Shown here in pieces: positions 33,811-42,889 of a DNA stretch of 64,000 nt. Made by a program: the position numbers and the translations under genes. The stretch's first letter is position 1. Every line of letters begins with the position of its first letter. Below the pieces are notes generated by a model. It was given only the letters and a program-made list of their open reading frames with translations. It ran no database searches and was not told where the DNA came from. The DNA is from Teichococcus coralli (GTDB taxonomy: Bacteria; Pseudomonadota; Alphaproteobacteria; Acetobacterales; Acetobacteraceae): positions 100,924-164,923 of the forward strand of contig NZ_SNVJ01000008.1 of the NCBI RefSeq assembly GCF_009829925.1, written 5' to 3'.

Positions 33811-35291
33811 GCCGCGGCCCTCAGCGCCGGAAGCGCGGTGAACCCGGCGGCGCGCTCGATGGCGCCGCCCACCGCGAAGACGGTCTCTTCGTCGAAAGGC
33901 TTGCCCAGCACCTGCAGCCCGAGCGGCAGGCCCTTCACGTCCTGCCCCGCCGGCACGGCGAGGCCCGGAATGCCGGCGAGGTTCGCCGTCACCGTGAAGA
34001 CGTCGTTCAGGTACATCGCCACCGGATCGTCCTGCTTCTCGTCCCGACCGAAGGCGGCCGAGGGCGTGGCCGGCGTCAGGATGGCGTCCACCTTCTCCCA
34101 GGCCTGGTCGAAGTCGCGCTTGATCAGCGCCCGCACCTGCTGCGCCTTGAGGTAGTAGGCGTCGTAGTAGCCGGCGCTCAGCACATAGGTGCCGATCAGG
34201 ATGCGCCGCCGCACCTCCTCGCCGAAGCCGGCGGCGCGGGTGCGTTCGTAGAGGTCCTTCAGGTCCTCGCCGTTCTCGCGCAGCCCGAAGCGCACGCCGT
34301 CATAGCGGGCGAGGTTGGAGGAGGCCTCCGCCGGGGCGACGATATAGTAGGTCGGCAGGGCGTATTTCGTATGCGGCAGGCTGATCTCCACCAACTCGGC
34401 GCCCTCGGCCTTCAGCCAGGCCATGCCCTGCTCCCAGAGCGCGGCGATCTCGGCCGGCAGCCCGTCCAGCCGGTACTCGCGCGGGATGCCGATGCGCAGC
34501 CCCTTCACCCCGCGGGCGCAGGCGGCGGCGAAGTCCGGCACCGCGATGTCGGCGCTGGTGGAATCCTTCGGGTCGAAGCCGGCCATGGAGCCCAGCAGGA
34601 TGGCGCAGTCCTCGACGGTGCGCGCCACCGGCCCCGCCTGGTCGAGCGAGGAGGCGAAGGCCACGATGCCGAAGCGCGAGCACCGCCCATAGGTCGGCTT
34701 GATGCCGGCGATGCCGCAGAAGGCCGCCGGCTGGCGGATGGAGCCGCCGGTATCGGTCGCCGTGGCGCCGAGTGCCAGCCGCGCCGCCACCGCCGCCGCC
34801 GAGCCGCCGGAGGAGCCGCCGGGCACCAGGAAGGTTTCCGCCTCACCTTCCCGCTTCCACGGGTTCTCCACCGGCCCGAAGGCCGAGGTGGTGTTGGAGG
34901 AGCCCATGGCGAACTCGTCGAGGTTCGCCTTGCCCAGGAACACCGCGCCGTCCCGCAGCAGGTTGCCGGAGACGGTGCTCTCATAGGGCGGCACGAAGTT
35001 GCCGAGGATGCGGCTGCCCGCCGTGGTGCGGGTGCCGGCGGTGCAGAACAGGTCCTTGATCGCCAGCGGGATGCCGGTGAGCGCGCGGCCTTCCCCCCGC
35101 GCCAGCGCGGCATCGGCCGCCTCGGCCTGGGCCAGCGCCAGTTCGGGCGTGGCGGAAATGTAGGCGTTGAGCCGCGGGTTCAGCGCCTCGATGGCGGCCA
35201 GATGCGCGCGCGTCAGCTCGGCGGCGCTGATCTCGCGCCGGGCCAGCGCGGCGCGTGCGCCGGCCAGGGTGAAGTCAGTCGGAGCAGTCAT
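33807..35291 (-). CDS. gatA: Asp/Glu-tRNA amidotransferase subunit A
   Basis: GatA is the amidase that releases ammonia from glutamine for GatB. The Ser-cisSer-Lys triad is visible: Lys in [16 protein letters not shown], cis-Ser in [16 protein letters not shown] and the nucleophile Ser in [16 protein letters not shown]. From ATG 35291 ([20 protein letters not shown]) it has 494 residues, the normal size; the longer frame to 35378 runs through gatC and is not needed. It follows the gatC stop by four bases and overlaps gatB by four. Confidence 0.97.
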   Translation of the reverse strand: MTAPTDFTLAGARAALARREISAAELTRAHLAAIEALNPRLNAYISATPELALAQAEAADAALARGEGRALTGIPLAIKDLFCTAGTRTTAGSRILGNFVPPYESTVSGNLLRDGAVFLGKANLDEFAMGSSNTTSAFGPVENPWKREGEAETFLVPGGSSGGSAAAVAARLALGATATDTGGSIRQPAAFCGIAGIKPTYGRCSRFGIVAFASSLDQAGPVARTVEDCAILLGSMAGFDPKDSTSADIAVPDFAAACARGVKGLRIGIPREYRLDGLPAEIAALWEQGMAWLKAEGAELVEISLPHTKYALPTYYIVAPAEASSNLARYDGVRFGLRENGEDLKDLYERTRAAGFGEEVRRRILIGTYVLSAGYYDAYYLKAQQVRALIKRDFDQAWEKVDAILTPATPSAAFGRDEKQDDPVAMYLNDVFTVTANLAGIPGLAVPAGQDVKGLPLGLQVLGKPFDEETVFAVGGAIERAAGFTALPALRAAA

Positions 35292-35295
35292 GGTG

Positions 35296-35583
35296 TCACT
35301 CCACCACCTTGGGCACGGCGAAGAAGGCGCCGGCGCGGTCGGGCGCGTTGGCCAGCACCTTCTCCTGCATGTCGCCATCGGTCACGCGGTCCTCGCGCAT
35401 CCGCAGGGCCTGGTTGCCGCCGCCGGCCATCGGCTCGACGCTGGAGGTATCCACGGCCTGCAATTGCTCGATCCAGCCCAGGATTCCGTTCAGCTCGGCC
35501 TCAAGGCGTGGCAGCTCGCTCTCCTCGACCCTGATGCGGGCCAGCGAGGCGACGCGCCGGACAGTGGCGGTGTCGAGCGACAT
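35296..35583 (-). CDS. gatC: Asp/Glu-tRNA amidotransferase subunit C
   Basis: GatC is the small belt protein that stabilises the GatA-GatB complex. The 95-residue product starts [20 protein letters not shown] and contains the family features [20 protein letters not shown] and [14 protein letters not shown] [20 protein letters not shown]. It is the first gene of gatCAB, divergent from ruvX, with the shared promoter in the 68-bp gap. Confidence 0.96.
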   Translation of the reverse strand: MSLDTATVRRVASLARIRVEESELPRLEAELNGILGWIEQLQAVDTSSVEPMAGGGNQALRMREDRVTDGDMQEKVLANAPDRAGAFFAVPKVVE

Positions 35584-35651
35584 TTCTTTTTTCTTCCGGA
35601 GAGTGAAAGGTCAGGTTTGCGCGCAAACGGAGGCGGACCATAAACACCGCC

Positions 35652-36125
35652 ATGCCCATCATCAACCTGACCGAGCTTCGCGCCGCCCTGCCACGGGGTC
35701 AAAGGCTGATTGGCCTCGATCCCGGCAAGCGGATCATCGGCGTCGCGCTGACCGACGTCTCCCTGATGCTGGCCAGCCCCTATCGCGGCGTGCCGCGCGC
35801 GAAGCTGGCCGCCAATGCCGCCGAGATCGCCGCCATCGCGCGCAAGGAGGGCGCCGCCGGGCTGGTGGTCGGGCTGCCGCTGGGGCTGGACGGCAGCTTC
35901 GGCCCGGCCGCCCAGGCGGCGAAGGACTGGGCCACTGCCCTTTCCAACGCCACCGAACTGCCGGCCGCGCTGTGGGACGAACGCCTTTCCTCCTCGGCGG
36001 TGAACCGCATGATGATCGAGGAGGCGGACCTGACCCGCAGCAAGCGCGCCAGGGCGGTGGACGCCGCCGCCGCCGCCTACATGCTCCAGGCCGCGCTGGA
36101 CGCCACCGCGCCCCCCCGCTCCTGA
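35652..36125 (+). CDS. ruvX: Holliday-junction resolvase-like YqgF/RuvX (pre-16S rRNA nuclease)
   Basis: YqgF is an RNase H-fold protein that in E. coli processes the 5' end of 16S rRNA and was first proposed as a Holliday junction resolvase. The 157-residue protein has the first catalytic Asp in RLIGLDPGKRIIGVALTD near residue 23, the second acidic motif VGLPLGLDGS near 78 and the WDERLSS motif near 108. The length is normal. It starts the plus-strand run that continues with pyrB 74 bases later. Confidence 0.95.
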   Translation: MPIINLTELRAALPRGQRLIGLDPGKRIIGVALTDVSLMLASPYRGVPRAKLAANAAEIAAIARKEGAAGLVVGLPLGLDGSFGPAAQAAKDWATALSNATELPAALWDERLSSSAVNRMMIEEADLTRSKRARAVDAAAAAYMLQAALDATAPPRS

Positions 36126-36199
36126 CCCCGGCCATGCGCCCCTTCCGGCCGGGCGCGAGGGTGGTTATGGTCCCCCGCCTCTAGCCGGACTGGTCCTCG

Positions 36200-37144
36200 A
36201 TGCTCCCTTATCCTCACCGGCACCTCCTTGCCCTGCAGGGCCTGGAGCCGCCCTACATCGCCGATCTGCTGGATCTGGCCGAGTCCTATGCCCTGCTGAA
36301 CCGCAGCGGCAAGACGCAGCGGGACCTGCTGAAGGGCCAGACGCTGATCAACCTCTTCTTCGAGGACAGCACCCGCACCCGCACCAGCTTCGAGCTGGCC
36401 GGCAAGCGGCTGGGCGCGGACGTGATCAACATGTCCGTCTCGACCAGCAGCGTGAACAAGGGCGAGACGCTGCTCGACACCGCCTCCACCCTCAACGCCA
36501 TGCATTGCGACCTGCTGGTGGTGCGCCACGCCCAGTCCGGCGCCCCCGCCCTGCTGAGCCAGAAGGTGGACGCGGCCGTCATCAACGCCGGCGACGGCAC
36601 GCACGAGCACCCGACCCAGGCGCTGCTCGACGCGCTGACCATCCGCCGCCACAAGGGCCAGCTGGAGAACCTCACCGTCGCCATCTGCGGCGACGTGCTG
36701 CACAGCCGCGTGGCCCGCAGCAACATCCACCTGCTGACCACCATGAACTGCCGCGTCCGCGTGGTCGGGCCGCCGGCGCTGCTCCCCGCCGAAGTCGAGC
36801 GCCTGGGCGTCGAGGTGTTCCACGACATGAAGGGCGGCCTGGCCGGTGCCGACGTGGTGATGATGCTGCGGCTGCAGAAGGAGCGCATGGCCGGCGGCCT
36901 GGTGCCCTCCGCCCGCGAGTACTTCCGCTTCTACGGGCTGGACGCGGCCAAGCTCGCCCAGGCGAAGCCGGACGCCATCGTCATGCATCCCGGCCCGATG
37001 AACCGCGGCGTCGAGATCGACAGCGCGGTCGCCGACGACCCGACCCGCAGCGTGATCGGCGAACAGGTGGAAATGGGCGTCGCCGTCCGCATGGCGGTGC
37101 TCGACACCCTTTCCCGCAACACCAGGCGGAACGCCCGGCTGTGA
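36200..37144 (+). CDS. pyrB: Aspartate carbamoyltransferase catalytic subunit
   Basis: PyrB condenses carbamoyl phosphate with aspartate, the committed step of pyrimidine synthesis. The 314-residue protein shows the carbamoyl-phosphate site [39 protein letters not shown] and the aspartate-side [14 protein letters not shown]. The stop overlaps the next gene's start by one base (TGATG), coupling it to a dihydroorotase homologue. In this class the PyrC' partner is inactive and is needed for assembly, which matches the missing metal ligands in the next gene. Confidence 0.97.
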   Translation: MLPYPHRHLLALQGLEPPYIADLLDLAESYALLNRSGKTQRDLLKGQTLINLFFEDSTRTRTSFELAGKRLGADVINMSVSTSSVNKGETLLDTASTLNAMHCDLLVVRHAQSGAPALLSQKVDAAVINAGDGTHEHPTQALLDALTIRRHKGQLENLTVAICGDVLHSRVARSNIHLLTTMNCRVRVVGPPALLPAEVERLGVEVFHDMKGGLAGADVVMMLRLQKERMAGGLVPSAREYFRFYGLDAAKLAQAKPDAIVMHPGPMNRGVEIDSAVADDPTRSVIGEQVEMGVAVRMAVLDTLSRNTRRNARL

Positions 37145-38427
37145 TGACCCCCATGCGCGACACCATCTTCGTCAATGCCCGCCTGCTCGACCCCGGGGCG
37201 GGTCTGGACGCGCCGGGCAGCCTGCTGGTCAGCCGCGGCCTCATCGCGGACCATGGCGGCGCGCTCGGCATCCCCGAGGGCGCCGAGGTGGTGGAGTGCG
37301 GCGGCGCCGTGCTTGCTCCCGGCCTGATCGATCTGCGCGCCGCCCTCGGCGAGCCTGGCGCGGAATACCGCGAAACCATCGAGAGCGCGGCGGTGGCGGC
37401 GGCGGCCGGCGGCATCACCACCCTCTGCGCCCTGCCCGACACCCAGCCGGCGCTGGACGACCCCGCCCTGCTGCAGTTCGTCCTGCGGCGCGGCGAGGCC
37501 ACCGGCAGCCTCTCCATCCTGCCCTACGGCGCCGCCACCAAGGGCTGCGCCGGCAAGGAGATCTCCGAGTTCGGCCTGCTGCGCGAGGCCGGCGCCATCG
37601 CCTTCAGCGACGGCAGCCGGGCCATCGCCGAGGCCCGCACCATGCGGCTGGCGCTTTCCTACGCCCGCGCCTTCGGCACCTTCGTGGTGCAGCACCCGGA
37701 GGAACCCTCGCTCGCCCGTGGCGGCGCCGCCACCGAGGGCGAGCTGGCCACCCGGCTCGGCCTGCCCGGCATCCCGCCCGCCGCCGAGGCGATGATGGTG
37801 GCGCGCGACATCGCCCTGGCCCGCCTGACGCGCGGCCATGTCCACTTCGCCCATGTCTCCACCGCCGCCGCACTGGACCTGATCCGCGCCGCCAAGGCCG
37901 AGGGGCTGGCCGTCACCTGCGACACCGCGCCGCCCTATTTCGACCTGAACGAGACGGCGATCGGCGACTTCCGCACCTATGCCAAGCTCTCGCCGCCGCT
38001 GCGGCGCGACGCCGACCGCCTGGCCGTGGTCGCCGCCCTGGCCGACGGCACGGTGGACGCCATCGCTTCCGATCATCAGCCCGCCGACCCCGACGACAAG
38101 CGCCTCCCCTTCGCCCAGGCCTCGGCCGGCGGCACCGGGCTGGCCACGCTGCTCGGCATCACCCTGGCGCGGGTGCATGGCGAGGACCTCGCCCTTCCCG
38201 ATGCCCTCGCCCTGCTGACCTGCCGCCCGGCGAAGCTGCTCGGCCTGGAGGCCGGCCGCCTCGCGCGCGGCGCCCCGGCCGACCTGCTGCTGTTCGACCC
38301 GGAGCGCGCCTGGAAGGTCGAGGCCGGAAGGCTGCCGGGCAAGGCGCAGAACTCCCCCTTCGACGGCCGCGCCCTGGAGGGCCGCGTGCTCGGCACCTGG
38401 AAGGCGGGTCGGCGGGTCTTCGGATGA
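37144..38427 (+). CDS. Dihydroorotase homologue lacking metal ligands (PyrC')
   Basis: This 427-residue protein belongs to the dihydroorotase family and is coupled to pyrB. In active class I enzymes the metal is held by an HxH motif after PGLID and by later His residues in TPHH and DHAPH. Here the first motif reads APGLIDLRAALGEPG with no histidines, the second reads CDTAPPYFDLNE, and only the late ASDHQPADPDDK keeps its D and one His. It is therefore very probably a non-catalytic PyrC', known in Pseudomonas to stabilise PyrB. ATG 37144 overlaps the pyrB stop. A catalytic dihydroorotase must be encoded elsewhere in the genome. Confidence 0.92.
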   Translation: MTPMRDTIFVNARLLDPGAGLDAPGSLLVSRGLIADHGGALGIPEGAEVVECGGAVLAPGLIDLRAALGEPGAEYRETIESAAVAAAAGGITTLCALPDTQPALDDPALLQFVLRRGEATGSLSILPYGAATKGCAGKEISEFGLLREAGAIAFSDGSRAIAEARTMRLALSYARAFGTFVVQHPEEPSLARGGAATEGELATRLGLPGIPPAAEAMMVARDIALARLTRGHVHFAHVSTAAALDLIRAAKAEGLAVTCDTAPPYFDLNETAIGDFRTYAKLSPPLRRDADRLAVVAALADGTVDAIASDHQPADPDDKRLPFAQASAGGTGLATLLGITLARVHGEDLALPDALALLTCRPAKLLGLEAGRLARGAPADLLLFDPERAWKVEAGRLPGKAQNSPFDGRALEGRVLGTWKAGRRVFG

Positions 38428-39011
38428 TGCCGCTGGTCCTGGCCGCGCTGCTCGGCTACCTCTCCGGCTCGGTGCCCTACGGCCTGCTGCTGACCCGCGC
38501 CGCCGGTCTCGGCGACATCCGCAAGGTCGGCAGCGGCAATATCGGCGCCACCAACGTGCTGCGCACCGGCAACCGGAAGGTGGCCGCCGCCACCCTGCTG
38601 CTGGACGTGCTGAAGGGCGTCGTGCCGGTGCTGGCCGTCGCCGCTTTCTGGGGCCGGGAGGCCGGCTTCGTGGCCGGCATCGGCGCCATGGCCGGGCATG
38701 TCTTCCCGGTCTGGCTGGGCTTCAAGGGCGGCAAGGGCGTCGCCACCGGCGCCGGCGTGCTGCTCGCCGCCGCGTGGTGGCTGGGGCTGATCTGCGCCCT
38801 GATCTGGCTGGCCATGGCGAAGCTCACCCGCATTTCCTCGGCGGCGGCGCTCACCGCCTGCTGCGCTGCCCCGGTCATCGCCCTGCTGGCGGGAGACCTT
38901 GCCCTCGCCGGCTTCGCCCTGGTCCTGGCGCTGCTCATCATCCTGCGCCACCGCGACAACATCCGTCGCCTGATTGCCGGCACCGAGCCGCGGATCGGCC
39001 GCAAGACGTGA
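38424..39011 (+). CDS. plsY: Acyl-phosphate glycerol-3-phosphate acyltransferase PlsY
   Basis: PlsY is an inner-membrane enzyme that acylates glycerol-3-phosphate with acyl phosphate to start phospholipid synthesis. The 195-residue protein has the signature LSGSVPYGLLL, the catalytic VGSGNIGATNVLR and GFKGGKGVATGAGVLLA, with about five hydrophobic helices, and ends in a cytoplasmic basic tail (ILRHRDNIRRLIAG). It overlaps the pyrC' stop by four bases (ATGA) and its own stop overlaps the dprA start. Confidence 0.96.
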   Translation: MMPLVLAALLGYLSGSVPYGLLLTRAAGLGDIRKVGSGNIGATNVLRTGNRKVAAATLLLDVLKGVVPVLAVAAFWGREAGFVAGIGAMAGHVFPVWLGFKGGKGVATGAGVLLAAAWWLGLICALIWLAMAKLTRISSAAALTACCAAPVIALLAGDLALAGFALVLALLIILRHRDNIRRLIAGTEPRIGRKT

Positions 39012-40114
39012 CGCCCGCGGAGGCGCTGGCGCGGCTGCGGCTGGCGCGGACGGACGGCATCGGCCCGATGACCTTCCGCCGCCTGCTGGAGCGCTGCCGC
39101 ACGGCCGAGGCGGCGCTCGAGGCGTTGCCGGCGCTCTCGGCACGGCGCGCCATGCCCTTCCGTCCGCCCGCCGCCGCCGCCGTCGTCGCGCGGGAGATGG
39201 AGGAGGTGGACGGCATGGGCGGCCGTTTCCTGTTCTGGGGCGAGGAGGGATACCCGCCCCTGCTGGCGCTGCTCGACGATCCGCCGATCGCCCTTGCCGT
39301 CATCGGCGACGCTGGCCTGCTGCTGGCGCGGCAGGCTGCCGTGGTCGGCGCGCGCAATGCCTCCACCCTGGGTCGGCGCCTCGCTGGCGAGCTGGCCGAA
39401 TCGCTCGCCGCCGCCGGCCTCGTGGTCACCTCCGGCCTGGCGCGCGGCATCGACGGCGCCGCCCATCTCGGCGCGCTGCGGATCGGCCCCACGGTGGCGG
39501 TGATCCCTGGCGGGCTCGACCGCGCCTATCCGCCGGAGCACACGGAACTGCAATCCGTCATCGCCGAGCGCGGCGCCGTGGTGGCCGAGGCGCCGCTCGG
39601 CACCGCGCCCATCGCCCGGCATTTTCCCCGCCGCAACCGAATCATCGCCGGGCTGAGCCTGGGCGTCGTGGTGGTGGAGGCGGCGCTCCGCTCCGGCACG
39701 CTGATGACGGCGAACCTGGCCCTGGAGGCCGGGCGCGAGGTCTTCGCCGTGCCCGGCAGCCCGCTGGACCCCCGCTGCGCCGGCTCCAACGACCTGCTGC
39801 GCCAAGGCGCCCACCTGACCGAGCGCGCCGCCGACGTACTGGAGCACCTGCCCACGGCACCCCGCGTGGCGCCGCCGGTCCGGCGCGCCGCGCCCGGGCC
39901 CATGCCAGCCGCCCTTGCCCCTCTGGGGACCCTCCCGCAAGCCGCTGATCAACTCCTTGATCTGATAGGATCTTCGCCGGTCACGGTTGACGAGCTTGTG
40001 CGGGCCTGCCACCTCTCGTCCGCTGCGGTACAGGCTGCCCTGCTGGAACTTGAACTGGATGGGCGGGTAGAAACCCTGCCGGGCAATCGCGTAGTCCGCA
40101 GTGGATTACGGTAG
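39008..40114 (+). CDS. dprA: DNA-processing protein DprA (Smf)
   Basis: DprA binds incoming single-stranded DNA during natural transformation and loads RecA. From GTG 39008, overlapping the plsY stop (GTGA), it has 368 residues. The SAM-like N-terminus contains ARTDGIGPMTFRRLLERC. The Rossmann-fold core has AVVGARNASTLGRRLAGELA, VVTSGLARGIDGAAHLGAL, VAVIPGGLDRAYPPEH and FPRRNRIIAGLSLGVVVVEA. A C-terminal winged helix (LDLIGSSPVTVDELVRACHL) completes the protein. It sits between plsY and topA, the common alphaproteobacterial order. Confidence 0.96.
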   Translation: MTPAEALARLRLARTDGIGPMTFRRLLERCRTAEAALEALPALSARRAMPFRPPAAAAVVAREMEEVDGMGGRFLFWGEEGYPPLLALLDDPPIALAVIGDAGLLLARQAAVVGARNASTLGRRLAGELAESLAAAGLVVTSGLARGIDGAAHLGALRIGPTVAVIPGGLDRAYPPEHTELQSVIAERGAVVAEAPLGTAPIARHFPRRNRIIAGLSLGVVVVEAALRSGTLMTANLALEAGREVFAVPGSPLDPRCAGSNDLLRQGAHLTERAADVLEHLPTAPRVAPPVRRAAPGPMPAALAPLGTLPQAADQLLDLIGSSPVTVDELVRACHLSSAAVQAALLELELDGRVETLPGNRVVRSGLR

Positions 40115-40171
40115 TCACCGCCGAAGCGGCGCCACCGCCAGTCGGCCATGAGAGAGCGCACGACACCCGCC

Positions 40172-42886
40172 ATGACCGACGTCGTCGTCGTCGAATCGCC
40201 GGCCAAGGCGAAGACCATCAACAAGTACCTGGGCAAGGACTTCACCGTCCTCGCCAGCTTCGGGCACGTGCGCGACCTGCCGGCCAAGGACGGCAGCGTC
40301 CGGCCGGACGAGGATTTCGCCATGGACTGGTCCTCCGAGGACCGGGGCGAGAAGCAGGTGGCCGCCATCGCCAAGGCGGTGAAGGGCGCGCGCAACCTCT
40401 ACCTCGCCACCGACCCCGACCGCGAGGGCGAGGCGATCTCCTGGCACGTCCAGCAGATGCTGCGGGAGAAGGGCGCGCTGAAGGGCGTGCAGGTCCACCG
40501 CATCACCTTCAACGAGATCACCAAGCGCGCCGTGCAGTACGCGCTGGAGCACCCGCGCGAGCTCGACACGCCGCTGATCGAGGCCTACCTGGCCCGCCGC
40601 GCGCTGGACTACCTGGTGGGCTTCACCCTCTCCCCCGTGCTCTGGCGCAAGCTGCCGGGCAGCCGCTCGGCCGGCCGCGTGCAGTCCGTCGCGCTGCGCC
40701 TGATCTGCGAGCGGGAGGCCGAGATCGAGGCCTTCCGGGCGCGCGAGTACTGGACCGTCGAGGGCCGCTTCCTGACCGCGCTCGGGGCCCCCTTCACCGC
40801 CCGCCTGACGCATTTGGACGGCAGGCGGCTGGAGCAGTTCGACCTGCGCGACGAGGCCGGCGCCATGCGCGCCAAGGCCGCCGTCGAGGCGGGCGCCTTC
40901 ACCGTCGCCGGCATCGAGAAGAAGCGCGTCCGCCGCAACCCGCCGGCCCCCTTCACCACCTCGACGCTGCAGCAGGAAAGCTCGCGCAAGCTCGGCTTCG
41001 GCGCGCAGCAGACCATGCGGCTGGCCCAGCAGCTCTACGAGGGCGTGGAGATCCAGGGCGAGACGGTCGGCCTGATCACCTACATGCGGACCGACGGCGT
41101 GCAGATGGCGCGGGAGGCGATGTTCGCCATCCGCGACCATGTGAAGGACGCCTTCGGCCCGGACTACATCCCCGCCGCGCCGCGCGAGTATTCCTCCAAG
41201 GCCAAGAACGCCCAGGAGGCGCACGAGGCGATTCGCCCAACCGAGGTGACGCGCACGCCGGAGCAGGTGGCCCGCTTCCTCAACCCGGAGCAGCGCCGGC
41301 TCTACGAACTGGTCTGGAAGCGCGCCGTCGCCAGCCAGATGGCCTCCGCCGAGCTGGACCAGACGGCGGTGGACCTCGCCGACGCCAGCGGCAAGGTGCG
41401 CCTGCGCGCCACCGGCAGCGTGGTTGCCTTCGACGGCTTCCTGAAGCTCTACCGCGAGGACGTGGACGACGCCGCCGGCGCCGAGGACGAGGACAGCCGC
41501 ATCCTGCCTCCGATGCGCGAGAAGGACCCGGCGAAGCTGACCGCCGCCCAGGCCGACCAGCACTTCACCCAGCCCCCGCCGCGCTATTCCGAGGCCTCGC
41601 TGGTGAAGAAGATGGAGGAGCTGGGCATCGGCCGCCCCTCCACCTACGCCTCCATCCTGCAGACCTTGCAGGACCGCGACTACGTGAAGCTGGAGAAGCG
41701 CCGCTTCATGCCGGAGGACCGCGGCCGGCTGGTCACCGCCTTCCTGGTGAACTTCTTCGAGCGCTACGTGGACACCGGCTTCACCGCGGCGCTGGAGGAG
41801 CAGCTCGACGACATCTCCGGCGGCCGCGCCGAGTGGCGCGCGGTGATGCGCGACTTCTGGCAGGACTTCAACGCCGCCGTGGACGCCACCAAGGACCTCA
41901 CCATCAGCGAGGTCATCGACGCGCTGGACGAGGAGCTCGGCCCGCACTTCTTCCCGCAATCCGCCGAGGGCGGCGACCCGCGTGCCTGCCCGGCCTGCGG
42001 CACCGGGCGGCTCGGCCTCCGCCTCGGGCGCAACGGCGCCTTCATCGGCTGCTCCAACTACCCGGGATGCCGCCACACCCGCCCGCTCTCGGTCGCCGGC
42101 GAGGGCGAGGCCGACGCGGCGCTGGCCGGCGGCATCAAGGAGCTGGGCACCGACCCCGTCACCGGCGCGCCGATCACGCTGCGGCGCGGTCCCTACGGGC
42201 TCTATGTCCAGCTCGGCGAGGGCGAGACCGACGCCAAGGGCAAGGCCATCAAGCCAAAGCGCGCCAGCCTGGCGCGCGGCATGGACCCCGATTCCCTCAC
42301 GCTGGAGCGGGCACTGGCGCTGCTCGCCCTGCCCCGCATCGTCGGCGTGCATCCGGAAACGGGCGAGGAGATCAGCGCCGCCATCGGCCGCTTCGGGCCC
42401 TACGTGAAGATGGGCAGCATCTACAAGTCGCTCGACCGCGACGACGACGTGCTCTCCATCGGCATCAACCGCGCCGTGGCGCTGCTGGCGGACGCCAAGG
42501 CCAAGGTGCGCGCGCTCGGCCCGCACCCGAAGGACGGCGAGCCGGTGGAGATCAAGCGCGGCCGCTTCGGCCCCTATGCGCAGCATGCCGGCATGGTCGC
42601 CAGCCTGCCGCGCAACCTGCCGATGGAGGACATCACGCTGGACCAGGCGGTGGCCCTCCTCGCCGAAAAGGGCAAGAAGCTGCCGCCGCTTGGCGCCAAG
42701 AAGGGGGCGAAGAAGCCCGCGCCCCGCAAGGCCGCCGCTGCGGAAGCCAGTGACAGCGAGGCCAAGCCGGTGAAGAAGGCCGCCGCCAAGAAGCCGGCGG
42801 GGCGCAAGGCCACCGCCACCAAGGCGGCGGGCAAGGCCACCGCGGCGACGAAGCCGGCGCGCAGCCCGGTCAAGGTCAAAGCCTGA
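40172..42886 (+). CDS. topA: DNA topoisomerase I
   Basis: TopA relaxes negative supercoils by single-strand cutting. The 904-residue protein begins with the Toprim domain (VVVESPAKAKTINKYLGKDF and ATDPDREGEAISWH), carries the catalytic Tyr in GLITYMRTDGVQM and continues with the toroidal domains ending SLVKKMEELGIGRPSTYASI. The C-terminal part has one four-Cys zinc finger (CPACGTGRLGL then CSNYPGCRH), repeated TopA-C domains (IGRFGPYVKMG, RGRFGPYAQHAG) and a long Lys/Ala-rich tail. I chose ATG 40172 as the conserved start; ATG 40148 would add eight residues. It is followed after three bases by rnr. Confidence 0.96.
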   Translation: MTDVVVVESPAKAKTINKYLGKDFTVLASFGHVRDLPAKDGSVRPDEDFAMDWSSEDRGEKQVAAIAKAVKGARNLYLATDPDREGEAISWHVQQMLREKGALKGVQVHRITFNEITKRAVQYALEHPRELDTPLIEAYLARRALDYLVGFTLSPVLWRKLPGSRSAGRVQSVALRLICEREAEIEAFRAREYWTVEGRFLTALGAPFTARLTHLDGRRLEQFDLRDEAGAMRAKAAVEAGAFTVAGIEKKRVRRNPPAPFTTSTLQQESSRKLGFGAQQTMRLAQQLYEGVEIQGETVGLITYMRTDGVQMAREAMFAIRDHVKDAFGPDYIPAAPREYSSKAKNAQEAHEAIRPTEVTRTPEQVARFLNPEQRRLYELVWKRAVASQMASAELDQTAVDLADASGKVRLRATGSVVAFDGFLKLYREDVDDAAGAEDEDSRILPPMREKDPAKLTAAQADQHFTQPPPRYSEASLVKKMEELGIGRPSTYASILQTLQDRDYVKLEKRRFMPEDRGRLVTAFLVNFFERYVDTGFTAALEEQLDDISGGRAEWRAVMRDFWQDFNAAVDATKDLTISEVIDALDEELGPHFFPQSAEGGDPRACPACGTGRLGLRLGRNGAFIGCSNYPGCRHTRPLSVAGEGEADAALAGGIKELGTDPVTGAPITLRRGPYGLYVQLGEGETDAKGKAIKPKRASLARGMDPDSLTLERALALLALPRIVGVHPETGEEISAAIGRFGPYVKMGSIYKSLDRDDDVLSIGINRAVALLADAKAKVRALGPHPKDGEPVEIKRGRFGPYAQHAGMVASLPRNLPMEDITLDQAVALLAEKGKKLPPLGAKKGAKKPAPRKAAAAEASDSEAKPVKKAAAKKPAGRKATATKAAGKATAATKPARSPVKVKA

Positions 42887-42889
42887 CCC

